DNA of 64,000 nt from Pratylenchus scribneri (GCA_030063045.1 JAQSEB010000040.1:992001-1056000), one strand, 5' to 3'; positions 23,321-35,180 are shown, numbered from the stretch's first letter. Program-made: numbers and translations. The notes: a model not told the origin generated them from the letters alone.

Positions 23321-23624
23321 TTACATAAAAAATAGATGAAGAAAGATTTATGGGGTGGCAAAAATTGGCGAATATAATTTATTTTACTATGACTATAAAT
23401 TTTATTATCAATTGACTAAATATCGACGTCTAATCCCTTCATCAAACAAAAACCAATTTCTTCAACTTTCCCTCATTCATTCTCGGCGACTTCCTCCAGC
23501 AGAAGGCTTCGATCGATCGGCAAACTTTGATTTGGGGATCGTAATATCGTCTGCTGGTGGTGGCTGAAAACGTACAAATATTTCATTTTTTTAATTTTTT
23601 AAAAATTAGGAACAATCTAAATTG

Positions 23625-23915
23625 GCTTTTTTATAATAATTCATTAAGGACTAAACCAATTTTAATGATTTTAGTATAAATTAAGGAGAAGACTATTGGC
23701 TATTGAAATAATATTTTTAATTGGTTCGGAATTAAAGAAATTGTACACTTAAAACTTTTTATTATCCTTTAATATGGATTAGCGAATTTTTCATTGCTTT
23801 TTTAGGCATAGCTCAATCAATTCTGAACCAATTTAGATAAAATTAATATAATTTGATGGCCAAAAGTCTGTTCTTTAATTTGATAACTAAAATCCTAAGA
23901 AATGATTGAGTCACT
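23625..23915. mobile_element. Fold-back MITE, ATCAAGGACTAAAC family, copy 1
   Basis: The left part (TTAAGGACTAAACCAATTTT, GATTTTAGTATAAATTAAGG, CTATTGGCTAT) is mirrored at the right (GATGGCCAAAAGTCTGTTCT, TTTAATTTGATAACTAAAAT). Related copies occur at 26585-26895 and 30800-31075, both in introns of gene D, and a partial copy at 17460-17580 in gene B. Confidence 0.65.
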
Positions 23916-23967
23916 GATGATTTATTATTAATGGCGCCAATTGACCCGGTGCCAAATTAGACTATTC

Positions 23968-26900
23968 CTAATCAAAAAAGCGTACAGCAGGTTTTTGTCC
24001 CGATTTTGCCACTGCCGCCCCCTTTTTTGCTTCATTTCCGCCTTGATTTGTTGGCCCATGAACGGCATTCGCAGTAGATGTTCCTTGCCCATTTGATGAT
24101 CCTTGTCCATTCGATGGTCCATTTCCGCCTCCATTCGATGGCCCATTCTCTCCATTTGCCTTGTTTCCAGTAGATTGTCCATTATTCCGTCCCGATGTGT
24201 CAATATCTGCGGGTGTTACTGTGCCAAAAAGGAATCTGAGTTTTTTGGTGCCACCAGTTCCCCGTTGACCACCAGGGCTTTTTTGCTGTTGTTGACGAAT
24301 CGAGCCGGCACCAGCAGCCGGAGGCGATTGTTGACCATGAATTGATGGAGGAGTAGATGGCCGAGTTGATGTTGACTGACGTAATTGATCATTATTGGCC
24401 ACATTCTGACGTTGATTCGGAGCTGGAACCGTATGGCGTTTTTCTCCATTCGCAATTCCTGTGTTTTTATGGGAATGGGGTTTGGCCAAAAGAGTTCTAA
24501 TAGCCCTGGGATCACCCATTGTTTTTGCCAGCTGTCCTTTTGGATTGAGCATTGCCGACACAATGAGCTGTTGATCGTGGAGAGCCGGTCCAGAATCGCG
24601 ATGAACAGAGCTACCATTCGCACCAATGTTCCGGGATGTTGATTGGCGCATTTGGGCATCCGTCACTGATGAATTCTGGCCATTCATAGCCGCTGGGCGT
24701 TGTGGAGGATCCATTGCTTCTATGCCATGGAAATTGGATTTAGCCAAAGGAATTCTAATAATACCTCTTTCAGCCGATTTCTTGGCCAAATTTGCGTTTT
24801 TGGCCAAGGTAGTGTGGCCACCCGTCACTGATGAATTCTGACCATTCATTGCCGCTGGGCTTTTTGCATCCATTTCTATGTGGGAATTGGATTTGGCAAA
24901 AGGAATTCTTTGAGCCCCGGAATCACCCGATTTCTTGGCCAAAGCTCCGTTTGCATTGTTCTTGGGCATAACAGGCGGCGCGTAACCTAATCGAGGGTCG
25001 ACAGGTCGTTCTTGACGGCGAACTGCCGGTGTTTTGGCATTGGCAGGCGGCTGAACAGAATTGGCGTTGGCACCAATTTTCGGACCATTGGCTGTGTTGT
25101 GGCGTTGGGCTTCCCCTGGGCGTTGAGCATTCATTCCAGCTATATTATTATGGGATTTTAACAGAATTTTAATAGTATTTTTTATTGGTCTTAAAAGTTT
25201 TTTTAGAATAAATTTACTTTTTTATAATGGATATTATATAAAAGCTTTTTGAATAATTTATTTTTTAAAATGGTTTTTAAATGCTTTTAAATATTTTTAA
25301 TCGTTTTTCAATTATCCAAAGTTTTATATTTTAATAGCCCTAAGATTACCCGATTTCTTGGCCAAATTTCCCTGTGGATTTGCCTCGGCCACAACAGATG
25401 GTTCTTGACGAACTACCGGTGAATTTGGAGGCGATTGGACATAGTTAACATTGGAGTGAATGTTCTGAGATGTTGATTGCCGCATTTGGTCCTCATTTGC
25501 TTGGCCATTGGCTGAATTCTGTCGCTGAACTGCCGTTGGTTGTTCTGCTGGTGCATTATCCATTCCTACAAGTAAATTGGATTTGAATTGTGGAAATCTA
25601 ATAGACTCAGGATCACCCAATAATTTCTTAGCCAAAGGTCCATGTGGATTGATGGTTGGCTTCCAGCCCTTCTTACTTTTCGGCGTTGGTTTCCCGCAGT
25701 CTTTATTTTTCGGCATATTCTTTTGTTGATTGGTGCCCGAAGGGTGGTCAACATTCTCATTTGGACTCATTGGAGTCGGAGGTGAAGCAATGGCATGAGC
25801 TGAAATTGATGGAAAATTAATTTAATTTAGCATATATTTTTAATAAATTTGCATAAAAATTGAGGACTTATTAACTCTTGACAGAGTGAACTTTTAAGAT
25901 TATTACATTTTCTAAGTCCTAAAGTCCTAAAAATCCTCTCTAATTTTTTTAAATGTCCTCAAATTAAAATGAGAGCAATAAAAAAAAGCAATGAACAAAA
26001 GCAAAGCTTAAAAATAATTTTTGAAAAAAAAATCCCCTCCAAAATTGCCCCCAATTCACTCACCATCAGAAAAATTGTGTGCCGCGGATTGTCGTCCAAC
26101 ATTTCCCTCATTTGATCTTCCACTTTGATGTCCATTGTTTCCCGTATTTTCCACATTTCTTTGTCCACCGCCGCCAACACGTTCATATTTAGGATTGAGA
26201 GCAGCCGAACCAGCAACCGGCTTCTCCGCCTTTTTGGCACGTTTTTCACCGTCTCCTTTCCTCGGGCTGTCCGATCGACGCTTCTTGTTGGGTGCATTTG
26301 GATGGATGGCACCAAGCGGAGTGCGTTCAACAAAATTTTGGGGACTTTGGTCATTCCCAACAACAGCCGGTGGAATGGCGATATTTCCATCATGCGGTGG
26401 TGATGTCGCAGGAAATTCGAAAACATCATCGGCCATATTCGATGGCGATGGTGTGAAATCGGATGTCACTGAAAATAAAATTAATTGAATTAATTTTGAA
26501 AAAAAAAGGTGGTGCTTAAAGCATAATTCTAGAAAGAATAAAAATAAACCTTAAGGGCTTGGATAAAGCCCCAACTTGACGTATTTACAATTACAATAAC
26601 TCATCAAGGACTAAACAAATTTTCGTGATTTTAGTATCAAATTAAAGAAGGGTTTTTTGGCTATCTACTGTTATTACTTTTAAAATTTAAAATGGTACAG
26701 AATTTTTGAAGTTTTTCCTCAAAATATTTAAGCATGTTCTTACAGTAAGATTAACGAATTATTCAATGGTTTTTCTGGGCTCAACTTCATTATTTCTGAA
26801 CCAATTTAAATAAAAATGAATAAATTAGATGGAATAGCGTCTGCTATTTAATTTGTTAACAAAAATATAAATTTGTTTAATCCTTGATAGGTTTTTAAAA

Positions 26901-29900
26901 CAGGCGACAATTTGGGGTGAATCCAATTGGTCGAAACTCAAAACTTTATAATTCAAGGCAATAAAAATAAGTCTTAAAGGTTGGAACTAGGCCCCAGAAT
27001 TAAATTTAAATTAAAGTACAAAAGACCAATATCCAATAATCATTTTCTATAAAAATGTCTCTGAGAATTTGACTTATCCAGAGGGTTAAGCTACCGAAAA
27101 ATAAAAAGCGATGAATGAGAGCGATATATTTAAGGATTAAAAAACGATGATAAAATTGGCCAAAATGCAATATTTGAGATAAGACGATATTTTTGAAAAT
27201 TTTTTATATATAGTTGAAATCATAAATTTTGATAGTGGCGAAGAAAAACAATTTTTTGTTATTTACTAAATTGCAAAAATAATCTATTTTCAATTGGATT
27301 GAATGTTTATCTAATTTGCAAAAATATAATTTGTTACGCTGATTAATTTTTGGGGATCATTCTTAATTTGTTCATAATTTATTATTTATTCCAAATCCAA
27401 AAATATAAATTGTGTTGAAATATTTTATTAGCCAGATTTTTGGCTGATTGAATGGGAAATTCTATAATTAAAATTGTTGTTTACTCAAAATTGAAACTTA
27501 TTCAAAAATTACCAAAGAACAATGATGAAAATGATACGGTCAGAAAAGGCAAAATTTTTAGATACCGTATATGTTCTTTTAATTTCTTACGGTGAATTAT
27601 TTTTCAAGCTTGTCAAAAGATGGAGAATTATTAGAGAGTAATATAATATTGGAGAGAGAGGAATTAAAAGAGCAAATACGGTATGTGATAATAGAAATGA
27701 TATCCAATCCAACCCTGGTCCAAGTCTAAGTCCACAAAATTTAGGGTCTGAAGATTCGCCTAGAGCTAATTTCTCTTATAGTACCAAAAATGCTTGTAAA
27801 AGCTTTTAAGCAAAAAATGACATCAACAAAAATTTCCCCTTTTGTACTTACTCCAAACTCCTTGCTCCGGTGGATTTCGCTGTTGTTGAGGTGTCGACGA
27901 TTGCTGGGACTGTGAATTTTGTTGGCCATTCACAGTTGAAATTGGCGATGGTTTTGCCTTTTTCCTCAACATTTCCTCATTCTGCTGAATGCCATCCGAA
28001 TTCGATGGATGAGGAGATTGTGGAGCTTCATTGGCATCCATTTGCTCATTGGTCGAATTATTTTGCTCCTGAAAATCAGAAAAAATTTCAATAAGTCTAA
28101 AATTAAAAATTATTCTTATAGAGGAGATTCTTCTCCTTCAGAATAATTTAGTTTCAAATTTTTTCATTCACTTTAAAAAACTCTAAATTAAATTCGATCA
28201 AAAAACATTTATTCTGAAAGAGAAGAGTTTTTTTTTTTGTAAAGCATAGATATAAAATAAAGTTGAATTTAAATTCTAATAACCTTTTCTTATTTTAAGG
28301 TTGGTCAAAGTCAATTTCGGTTTCAGAAAATAGAAGAAATTTAAAAACGAATTTGGGAATTTTTGCTCTTTAAATTGAAAATAGGAGAGCAAAACCGAAA
28401 ATTGAATTTTTTAAAAATCAAAAACCCGAGTTTTTAAAACCGACTTTGACCAATCCTAGTTCTCTTTACAGTAATTTACTTAGTATTTTCACTAAATTTT
28501 TAATATATTGGACCTGCTGGCCTAAAGTTGCTTCAGTGATGGATGCCAAATTTGTTTGTGCAGGCTGTCTATTCGGCAACACATCTTGAAAAAGTCGTTG
28601 ATCCAATGTTCGCCCATTGAAATTGGAGGATGATGAGGGCATTCTCTCCATATTGGCAAGAATTTCATCAAATGTCGTTGATGTTGACGGCGGCCCATTC
28701 GGCGGATTGGCTGCCGCTTTTTGCTTGCTTGGCTTCTTCGGAACTGAAAAAGAGAGAAATTTTGTAATTAATTTGCCAAAAAAACAATGAAAATGGTGAA
28801 ATAAAATATTTTTAAAAAAGGGCGAAACTCTATTTCAAATCGGCAGATCTTTTGGGTCAAAATTACAGGGCATTAAATCGTTTAAACAATTCTTCCGTTC
28901 TTAGGTTCAAAACTTATTATAATTTAGTCTAACCTAAGCCAAATTATTTTCAATGTTGTGTTTTCGAATATCTATCGATCAGAGGTTAAAGGTTTGCAAT
29001 CTTGTTTGAACAAATTTTTCACCATTTTTAATACCTTTTTTTCATCATTTTCTATACTTTTTTCGCCTAATTAAATTATTATTACTAGAAAATAAGGTGG
29101 GTAAACGCGGGAATTATTTCAAATATCTCGATTCAGAATGGTCGTATCGACTAGCGGTTTGGTGCAAACCATATCTTGACCTTGTGTAGATATGGCGCAA
29201 AAATGTTATTTTTTCAAAATTTTCACTCCGCGCGGAGTTATGGCCAAAAAACGGTATTTTTGAGACCCATAGGGGGGACCCTTCTCTTTTCAAAAAATTT
29301 TTTTCGAGATAAACACTGGGGAATGGGTAATCGAGGTCGTGGATCCCGAATATGAAAATTTTTTCGAGATCCGCGAAGCGGTGCGCGAGTTACCGCGGTG
29401 TAAACCGCGGAGCGGATTTTTAAAAATTTTCATAAAAATAGTCGTTTATGGGGTAATCTGGGTCGGGGATTCCGAATATCAAGTTTATTTCGGGATCCGC
29501 GAAGCGGTGCGCGAGTTACCGTGGCCAAACCGCGGAACGGATTTTTTCAAAATTTTCACAAAAATAGTCATATATGGGGTAATCGAGGTCGGCGAAGCCG
29601 AATATGATAATGGTTTTTGACGTAACCTAAAGGTGCGCGGGATATAGCCGGATAAAGGGGGATTAAGAGGGATTAAGGGTTAAAATGGAGGGATTGAGGC
29701 GGGAAATGAGCCGAAGGACACCCCATTGAGCCCCGAAGGGGCGAAGGTGGAGTTAACCCCCCCTGAGCCCCGAAGGGGCGAAGATGGAGATAACCCCCAT
29801 GAGCCCCGAAGGGGCGAAGGTGGAGATAACCCCCCTGAGCCCCGAAGGGGCGAAGGTGGAGATAACCCCCCTGAGCCCCGAAGGGGCGAAGGTGGAGATA

Positions 29901-32900
29901 ACCCCCCTGAGCCCCGAAGGGGCGAAGATGGAGATAACCCCCTGAGCCCCGAAGGGGCGAAGATGGAGATACCCCCCCCCCCCCTCTGAGCCCTGAAGGG
30001 GCGAAGATGGATCAAACCCTTGCGAAAATAGATCAATTCCCTCCGAGTCACTCAAATAGTCTAAAGAAGGCTAGACTCAGTGAAATCCCGCAGGGATTCT
30101 AAAAATGAATAAGCCCAAATGATCTCAAGGGAAAAGAGCCCCGCAGGGGCTAGTATATAATTAACAAAAAAAATGCTCAAAAGAATCTTAAGAATTCATA
30201 AAAATATGAATAATGCCCCAAAGGCAAACTTACTGCTTCTGTTTGCCTCCAATTTCTTTCGATCATTCCCATCAACAGCATCAGATGAATTCAGACTTGG
30301 ATTGGCATCGGCGATTGGCGGTGAACCCTGGGCAATATTTGCATTGTTGTTTCCAATCGACGATGATGTTGACTGAACATTCAATGCGCCACTCCCATCA
30401 TTTTCCGATGCTCCAACATTTGGCTGCTGTTGATTTCTGCCTCTTGATCTTGACCGCCCTCGGGTGGCTCTCTTTTGTTGTGGAAACGGCTCATCCCCAT
30501 TCATTTCACGATGGTTCAAATATTGCCTCAAAAATTGCTCAAATTCCTCCTTCAATTCTTCATCCTCTTCCGGAATCATTGTTCGTTGACGAATATATTT
30601 GCCAAATCTCTTCTTCAATTCTGGATCATTGTCATATTCTTCGCGTGGATACCAGCCAAATTGTTGGTGAAAAAGGCAACGTAAGCACCTGAAAATAAAG
30701 TAAAATTTAAATTAATTGGAAATATATTTTAAAAAGATAAAGAAAATCAAATTTAGAAGAAATGTGAAAATTTGAGACTAGTTAATTCCATAAAATATTT
30801 AATTAATATTGAGGATTTTATTATAAAATTAAAGTACAGGTTTTTGGTTATTAAATAATAGCAATTTTAATTAAATTGGTTCAAAATTGATGGCATTATA
30901 TTCAAAGATCCATTGCAAATTTTGTCCATAAAATCGACATTTTTAAAATTTTTTTGAATTCAAATTAATTAATTTTCTATTAATTTTAATAAAATTAATA
31001 TCATCTGATAGCCAATAGTCTACTCTATAATTTGATAATAAAATTTTCAAGATTGGTTCATCCCTTGATGCAGTTATTTTAAATAGCGACAATTTGAGAG
31101 GAATATTAAATTCAAAAATGTCCAAATTAATGTTTTAAAACTAATTTTACAATAAAAGTTCCGAAAACGGGAATCGTGTTCGGGGATGGACCATATTTTA
31201 AATTTATGCTTCAATTTTCTTACCAAGGTTCTCCAGGGTAGCGGCGTTTCAATCGTTTTCCATTCGTTGTTTGCTGATTTCCCCCAACATTTGCGCCACC
31301 AATTTCATTCTCGTTTGCCGGCTCATCCTCCTCTTCTTCCGGCTGTTGGTTAAAGTGTCCATCATCGCATTCACATTCACAGTGATGTTCAACTTCTTCT
31401 TCATCTTGAACATCTTCCTCGGCATTCATTTGTTGGATTTCATCATTCTGTGGCGGCTCCAATTCTTCAATTCGTGACTGATTATTTTCTGCTGGTGGTT
31501 CCACATTCATCGGCTGGTCTTCATTTTCCATATTGATATTTGCTTCGGGCATAACTTCATTTTGAACATTTGCACAAAATTGCACAATATATGGAATAAG
31601 AATTATGGTATTCCATTCAGCCAAATTACTGCGTTGTTCTTCGGCACTCAATCGACGACCATTATGCAATTCCTCTTGGCACTGATCAATCTAAAAATAA
31701 TTTGTTCTAATAATTGATCAAATTTGCTATGTTAATAAATAAAAACCAGTGACTATGAATGGGCCAGTAATTAAATTTAATTTTGAGGAATGGAAAATTT
31801 TAATTGAAAAAAGGGAATTGGCTTGATTTTAAAGAATATGATATTTCAGAAATTTTTTGTTTCCAGAATATACCGAAAAATGTTGTTTTGATGTTCCCTT
31901 TCCGGAATATTGATTTTCTTTTCCGGAAAACATCCTAATTTTTTGTTCTGATTTGACCTTACGGAATATTGTTCTTCCTTTCCGGAAAATATTCTGATTT
32001 TTAATTCTGATTTGACCGAAATATTGATTTTTTCCTGAAAATGTTCTGTTTTCTTCTGCCCTTCCGGAAAATATGTTACTTTATTCTGATTTTCCTTTCC
32101 TTAATATTGATTTTTTCTAAGCGGAAAATATTCTGTTTTTTGTTGCGATTTGACTTTCCATTGATTTTACATTCCGGAAAATATTCTGATTTTCTCTTTT
32201 CGGAAAAGGGAAATTTCCCTTTCAGGAATATAAATTCCTTCAAGCATAAATCAAACACTAAATTCCCTTTTCAATCAATTTATCATTTTTTTTTTTGATT
32301 ATTTTTAAGAAATGTGAATATTACTAATTTTTTAGGGAATCATCGGAAGATCCCCACAATTCTCAAATTTATGAAAATATTTCCCATCTAGTTTAATATA
32401 AACTCACATTTTCATTGGCCTCATTCTGCGTATCTTCTGCTGTTGATCCATCCACTTCCATAGCATTTTCCTGCTCCAGTTCTTCTTCCTCGTCATCATC
32501 ATCAATCTGAATCACTTCCACGGCTGGCTCCGAAAGTGGTTGGACTTCCGCCTCCGAATGATGCAATTCTTCCTGCTGCTGTTGCTGTTGCTGACGATGT
32601 TGTTGATTGCACGAGAGGATAGGCGGCGCTGACAATTGTTGAACTTTGCTGCTGGTATTGCCATTGCGCTGAGCCAATGGTTGAGGAAGACTGATGCTGG
32701 GATCATCACGCTGACTGGGTCTAACTGAGCCTGAAATTTGATAAATTTATCATAATTTTTAAGTATTTCATTAATTGAATTAACCTAGGTGAAAAGTGAA
32801 AACTATAAAATTTCTCATAAATTAAATTAACAAAAATGATTAAAACTTTTTTTTATTTATATTTTTTTATGAATATTTGGCCTAAATTTAACATGGATGC

Positions 32901-34227
32901 ATTATAAATTTTTAATTGCCCACCTCCCTCTTCCCATCCATCAAATTTTGCTTCATAAAAAATATTTAAAGATTTGATTATAGGAAAATAATGCCTTTTT
33001 CATTGTATTCTTTTTGTAAATTTCTAAATCCTTAAAAAACATATTAATTTTTTTTGTAAATCCCTAATCCTTATAAAAACATGGTAATCTCCTCTCTACC
33101 AAATAGAATTTTCATTCGACATTAATCTAGGCTATTCCTAACTGAAACAAATGAGTAAAATATGGTTTTCATGCATAAAAAATTTGATTTGGTAAATAAA
33201 AATTATTAAATTTATTTTAACAATTTAGCATATCCCTACTGATGAGTGAATAACCCATTTAAGAATGGTTTTTTTTTAAAATTCTAAATCCTTCATTAGG
33301 GCAAAATTTTAGACTTTAAAGTCGTCTTCAAATGCCCTCGAGCCCAATTTTGGAAAGAATAAATAAAGCAGAATGAATATTCACCTGCGCCAAGGGCATT
33401 TCCGTCTGTTGGAGAATTCGACGATGCGGCTGCTTCCTTTGGACCATCATTTTCCTGCTGTCCATCTTGGTCCACATTTCCATTGATTGCGGCTGCAATT
33501 TGAATTTGCAATGGCTGTGCTGTTGTCGTTGCCGATTGATTATTCAAATATTGCTGGCGCAATTGGCCCACAAGATAAAGTCGACGTGCATTGATTTCCT
33601 CTGCGGCATCATTCGCTTCTTGGCGCACATTCTGTAATAAAAAAAATTAAAATAAAATTTTGAAAAACTCTATCCATTAATAGACCAGCATATTAGCCTA
33701 GAATTACTAAATACTAATTAATTTCACAATTTGCAAAATTATTCAAATTATTAAATTCGGACCAAAGCCGATAATCCCTATGATTTTACTAATAAGTGGG
33801 AGGCTCTCTTAGAAAAGGAAATTGATCTTTTTTGATTTTAGATGTTAGGGCTAGGATTTTAGGCCACAAAATAGTGCCTATTTATAGGCTCATGAAATTA
33901 ACAAAAATAGGTTTAACAAACTCAAAAATAGGTAATTCTTTGTTTTTTTTTGCATTTCTAATGAAATTTTCCCTCAAAAGTTCCAAATATGTCAAAAAAT
34001 TAAGTCAATAAAGTGAAATTAAATGCTCTAAAATATTATTTTATGCTTTTCTCATCAAATCTGATGCATAAAAAATAGATCAAAATCCAAAAATCCCAAC
34101 CCTAATAAATTACTATTAATGCCGTTTCCACATTTGAGAGACGCTGGATTTCGGCATACAATTCCTCAAGAGTCATTGGCGGATGGTCATTTTCATTGTT
34201 TTCACCGTTGTTGTCGGTGTTTGTCAT
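23968..34227 (-). CDS. Family member D: large low-complexity protein with acidic, polyQ, SIM-like and repeat-module regions
   Basis: Function unknown. Exons of about 34227-34114, 33631-33385, 32730-32408, 31690-31224, 30688-30234, 28743-28514, 28068-27852, 26468-26064, 25799-25350 and 25139-23968 join in phase to roughly 1359 residues. Order of parts: PPMTLEELYAEIQRLSN start; polyQ run; VEVIQIDDDDEEEE, a SUMO-interaction-type motif; long acidic Gln/Asn region with CECECDDG; RRYPGEPWCLRCLFHQQFG block shared with gene B; Arg/Ser-rich RGRSRSRG; a KKRRSDSPRKGDGEKRAKK bipartite nuclear-localisation-like cluster; then four to five copies of a roughly 95-residue module (STSRNIGAN, NPKGQLAKTMGDP) ending in a Gly/Asn/Ser tail. 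The exon 6 donor (near 28514) is the least certain join. A transposon sits inside the module at 25175-25330 and must be spliced out. Composition suggests a nuclear, disordered scaffold; this is inference. Confidence 0.65.
25140..25349 (-). other. Probable intron formed around a transposon insertion in gene D
   Basis: Read on the minus strand the 210-nt segment starts GTAATC and ends ATATAG. Removing it joins codon phase 1 to phase 2 and lets the frame run to the stop at 23968. Retained, it brings several stops, the first near 25324. It sits where other module copies have 45-57 nt open GT-AG segments. Confidence 0.6.
25175..25330. mobile_element. Short AT-rich dispersed element, copy 2, inside gene D
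   Basis: Close copy of 15720-15885 (GGTCTTAAAAGT, TAATGGATATTATA, TTTTTAATCGTTTTTCAATT). The sequence ATTTTAATAG occurs on both sides (near 25166 and 25329), consistent with a 9-10 bp target duplication. Outside the duplication the two flanks fit the module's coding sequence. Confidence 0.75.
26585..26895. mobile_element. Fold-back MITE, ATCAAGGACTAAAC family, copy 2
   Basis: Contains CTCATCAAGGACTAAACAAA and GATTTTAGTATCAAATTAAA at the left, and the mirrored TTTGTTAACAAAAATATAAA and TTTAATCCTTGATAG at the right. Located in an intron of gene D. Confidence 0.65.
27562..27685. mobile_element. MITE with TACCGTATNTGTTCTTTTAAT ends
   Basis: ATACCGTATATGTTCTTTTA at the left pairs with TAAAAGAGCAAATACGGTAT at the right; about 124 bp. 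Lies in an intron of gene D. Termini resemble, but do not match, the TACCGTATTT element at 16712. Confidence 0.7.
28296..28458. mobile_element. MITE of the TAGGRTTGGNCAAAGTC family, copy 2
   Basis: Left end TAAGGTTGGTCAAAGTC, right end GACTTTGACCAATCCTA. Interior shares the AAAACCGAAAATTG type sequence with copies 1 and 3. Located in an intron of gene D. Confidence 0.75.
29330..29615. repeat. GC-rich tandem repeat of about 126 bp, 2-3 copies
   Basis: Units contain GGGGTAATCNNGGTCG, GATCCGCGAAGCGGTGCGCG and AACCGCGGANCGGATTTTT. Each unit holds several small hairpins. Strikingly GC-rich for an intron of gene D (between exons at 30234 and 28743). The open frame across it follows the repeat and is not taken as a gene. 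Confidence 0.75.
29727..30008. repeat. 36-bp GC-rich minisatellite, 8 copies
   Basis: Unit GAGCCCCGAAGGGGCGAAGG followed by TGGAGATAACCCCCCT. Each copy contains the perfect hairpin GCCCCGAAGGGGC with a GAA loop. Similar hairpins follow outside the array (CCCGCAGGG near 30090, GCCCCGCAGGGGC near 30140). It lies in the same intron of gene D; frames through it are repeat artefacts. Confidence 0.9.
30800..31075. mobile_element. Fold-back MITE, ATCAAGGACTAAAC family, copy 3
   Basis: Right half GATAGCCAATAGTCTACTCT, AATTTGATAATAAAATTTTC and GGTTCATCCCTTGATG matches copies 1 and 2; the left half is more eroded. In an intron of gene D. Confidence 0.6.
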
Positions 34228-34860
34228 TTTTGTGAAGCTTTTTTGATGTTTTTGATTGATTTGTTCGTTGATTGGGGGGTTTAATTACTGATGTAATTCT
34301 AATCTAACCTGAAAATAGAAAGGGAATAATTAATTTGTTTATTTTTAATAGATTTGAACGCGATAAAATGTAAAATAAATAATATTTTGCGCGAAAATGA
34401 ACATGTCAAAATGGAAAGCTTTAAGGGGGGGGGCGGAAGTTCAAGTATCTCGCATAAATGTAAATTAATTAAAATATGAGCGTTAAAATAGGTTGGGTTT
34501 AATTTGGCGAAAAACATTGAAAATGGCTAAAAAAGTATTGGAAATGGCAAAACATTATAGCCGATTCAGTGTTTAGTCTTAAAACCCCAACCATATAACC
34601 AATCGATAGATATCATCAAGGCGCATCGAATGCTAATATATAATTTTTCAAGGATTGCTCAAACCGTTTAAGATTTAAACCATTTCATGGTTTTTGGTTC
34701 AAAACTTATCAAAATTGGTTAAACCTGCTGAATCATTTATCAAACGATTAATCTCGAAGAGATATTGGGTATATGGTTCGGGAGCCTAATAAGGGCAAAC
34801 AATTAAACCGTTAAAATCTTCTCGCCATCTAAAATGTTTTTTTCACCATTTTAAATATTT
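34228..34860. other. Upstream region of gene D with a fold-back element
   Basis: No gene. From about 34590 to 34785 AACCATATAACCAATCGATA and its approximate complement ATATTGGGTATATGGTT flank a centre with AAACCATTTCATGGTTTTTG; this is a probable degenerate fold-back element, similar in style to 45860-46070. No clear core promoter was identified for gene D. Confidence 0.45.
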
Positions 34861-34865
34861 CCCAT

Positions 34866-35180
34866 TAAAATATGTTTATGTCAAATTCAAATGCATTAAA
34901 AGCCTTAAAATAAATTTTAAAATGAAGATTGAAGGAAGGCAATATTTGCCCACCCAATAAAATGATGGTTTTGGGCCTAAAAATAGCCCCTAAAAAGCGA
35001 ATAATAAGGAAAAAGAGGGTAGGTGGAAAGCAATATTTGTCCTGCATAATTGTAAATTTATTTAAAATATAAATGTAAAATATGTTTGTGTCAAATGGAT
35101 TATTAAGGCCTTTAAATGGAGAAGGAAATATGAAGGGAAGATAATATTTGCCCATCTCATAAAATGATGGTTTTGGGCTA
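34866..35180. repeat. Direct repeat, two degenerate copies
   Basis: AATATGTTT-TGTCAAAT and GGAAG-AATATTTGCCCA followed by AATAAAATGATGGTTTTGGG occur around 34866-34980 and again around 35078-35180. Confidence 0.65.

Noticed and set aside
29680..30055. Overlapping frames of about 90-120 codons on both strands.
   Set aside because: They translate the 36-bp minisatellite and change into repeats on every strand.
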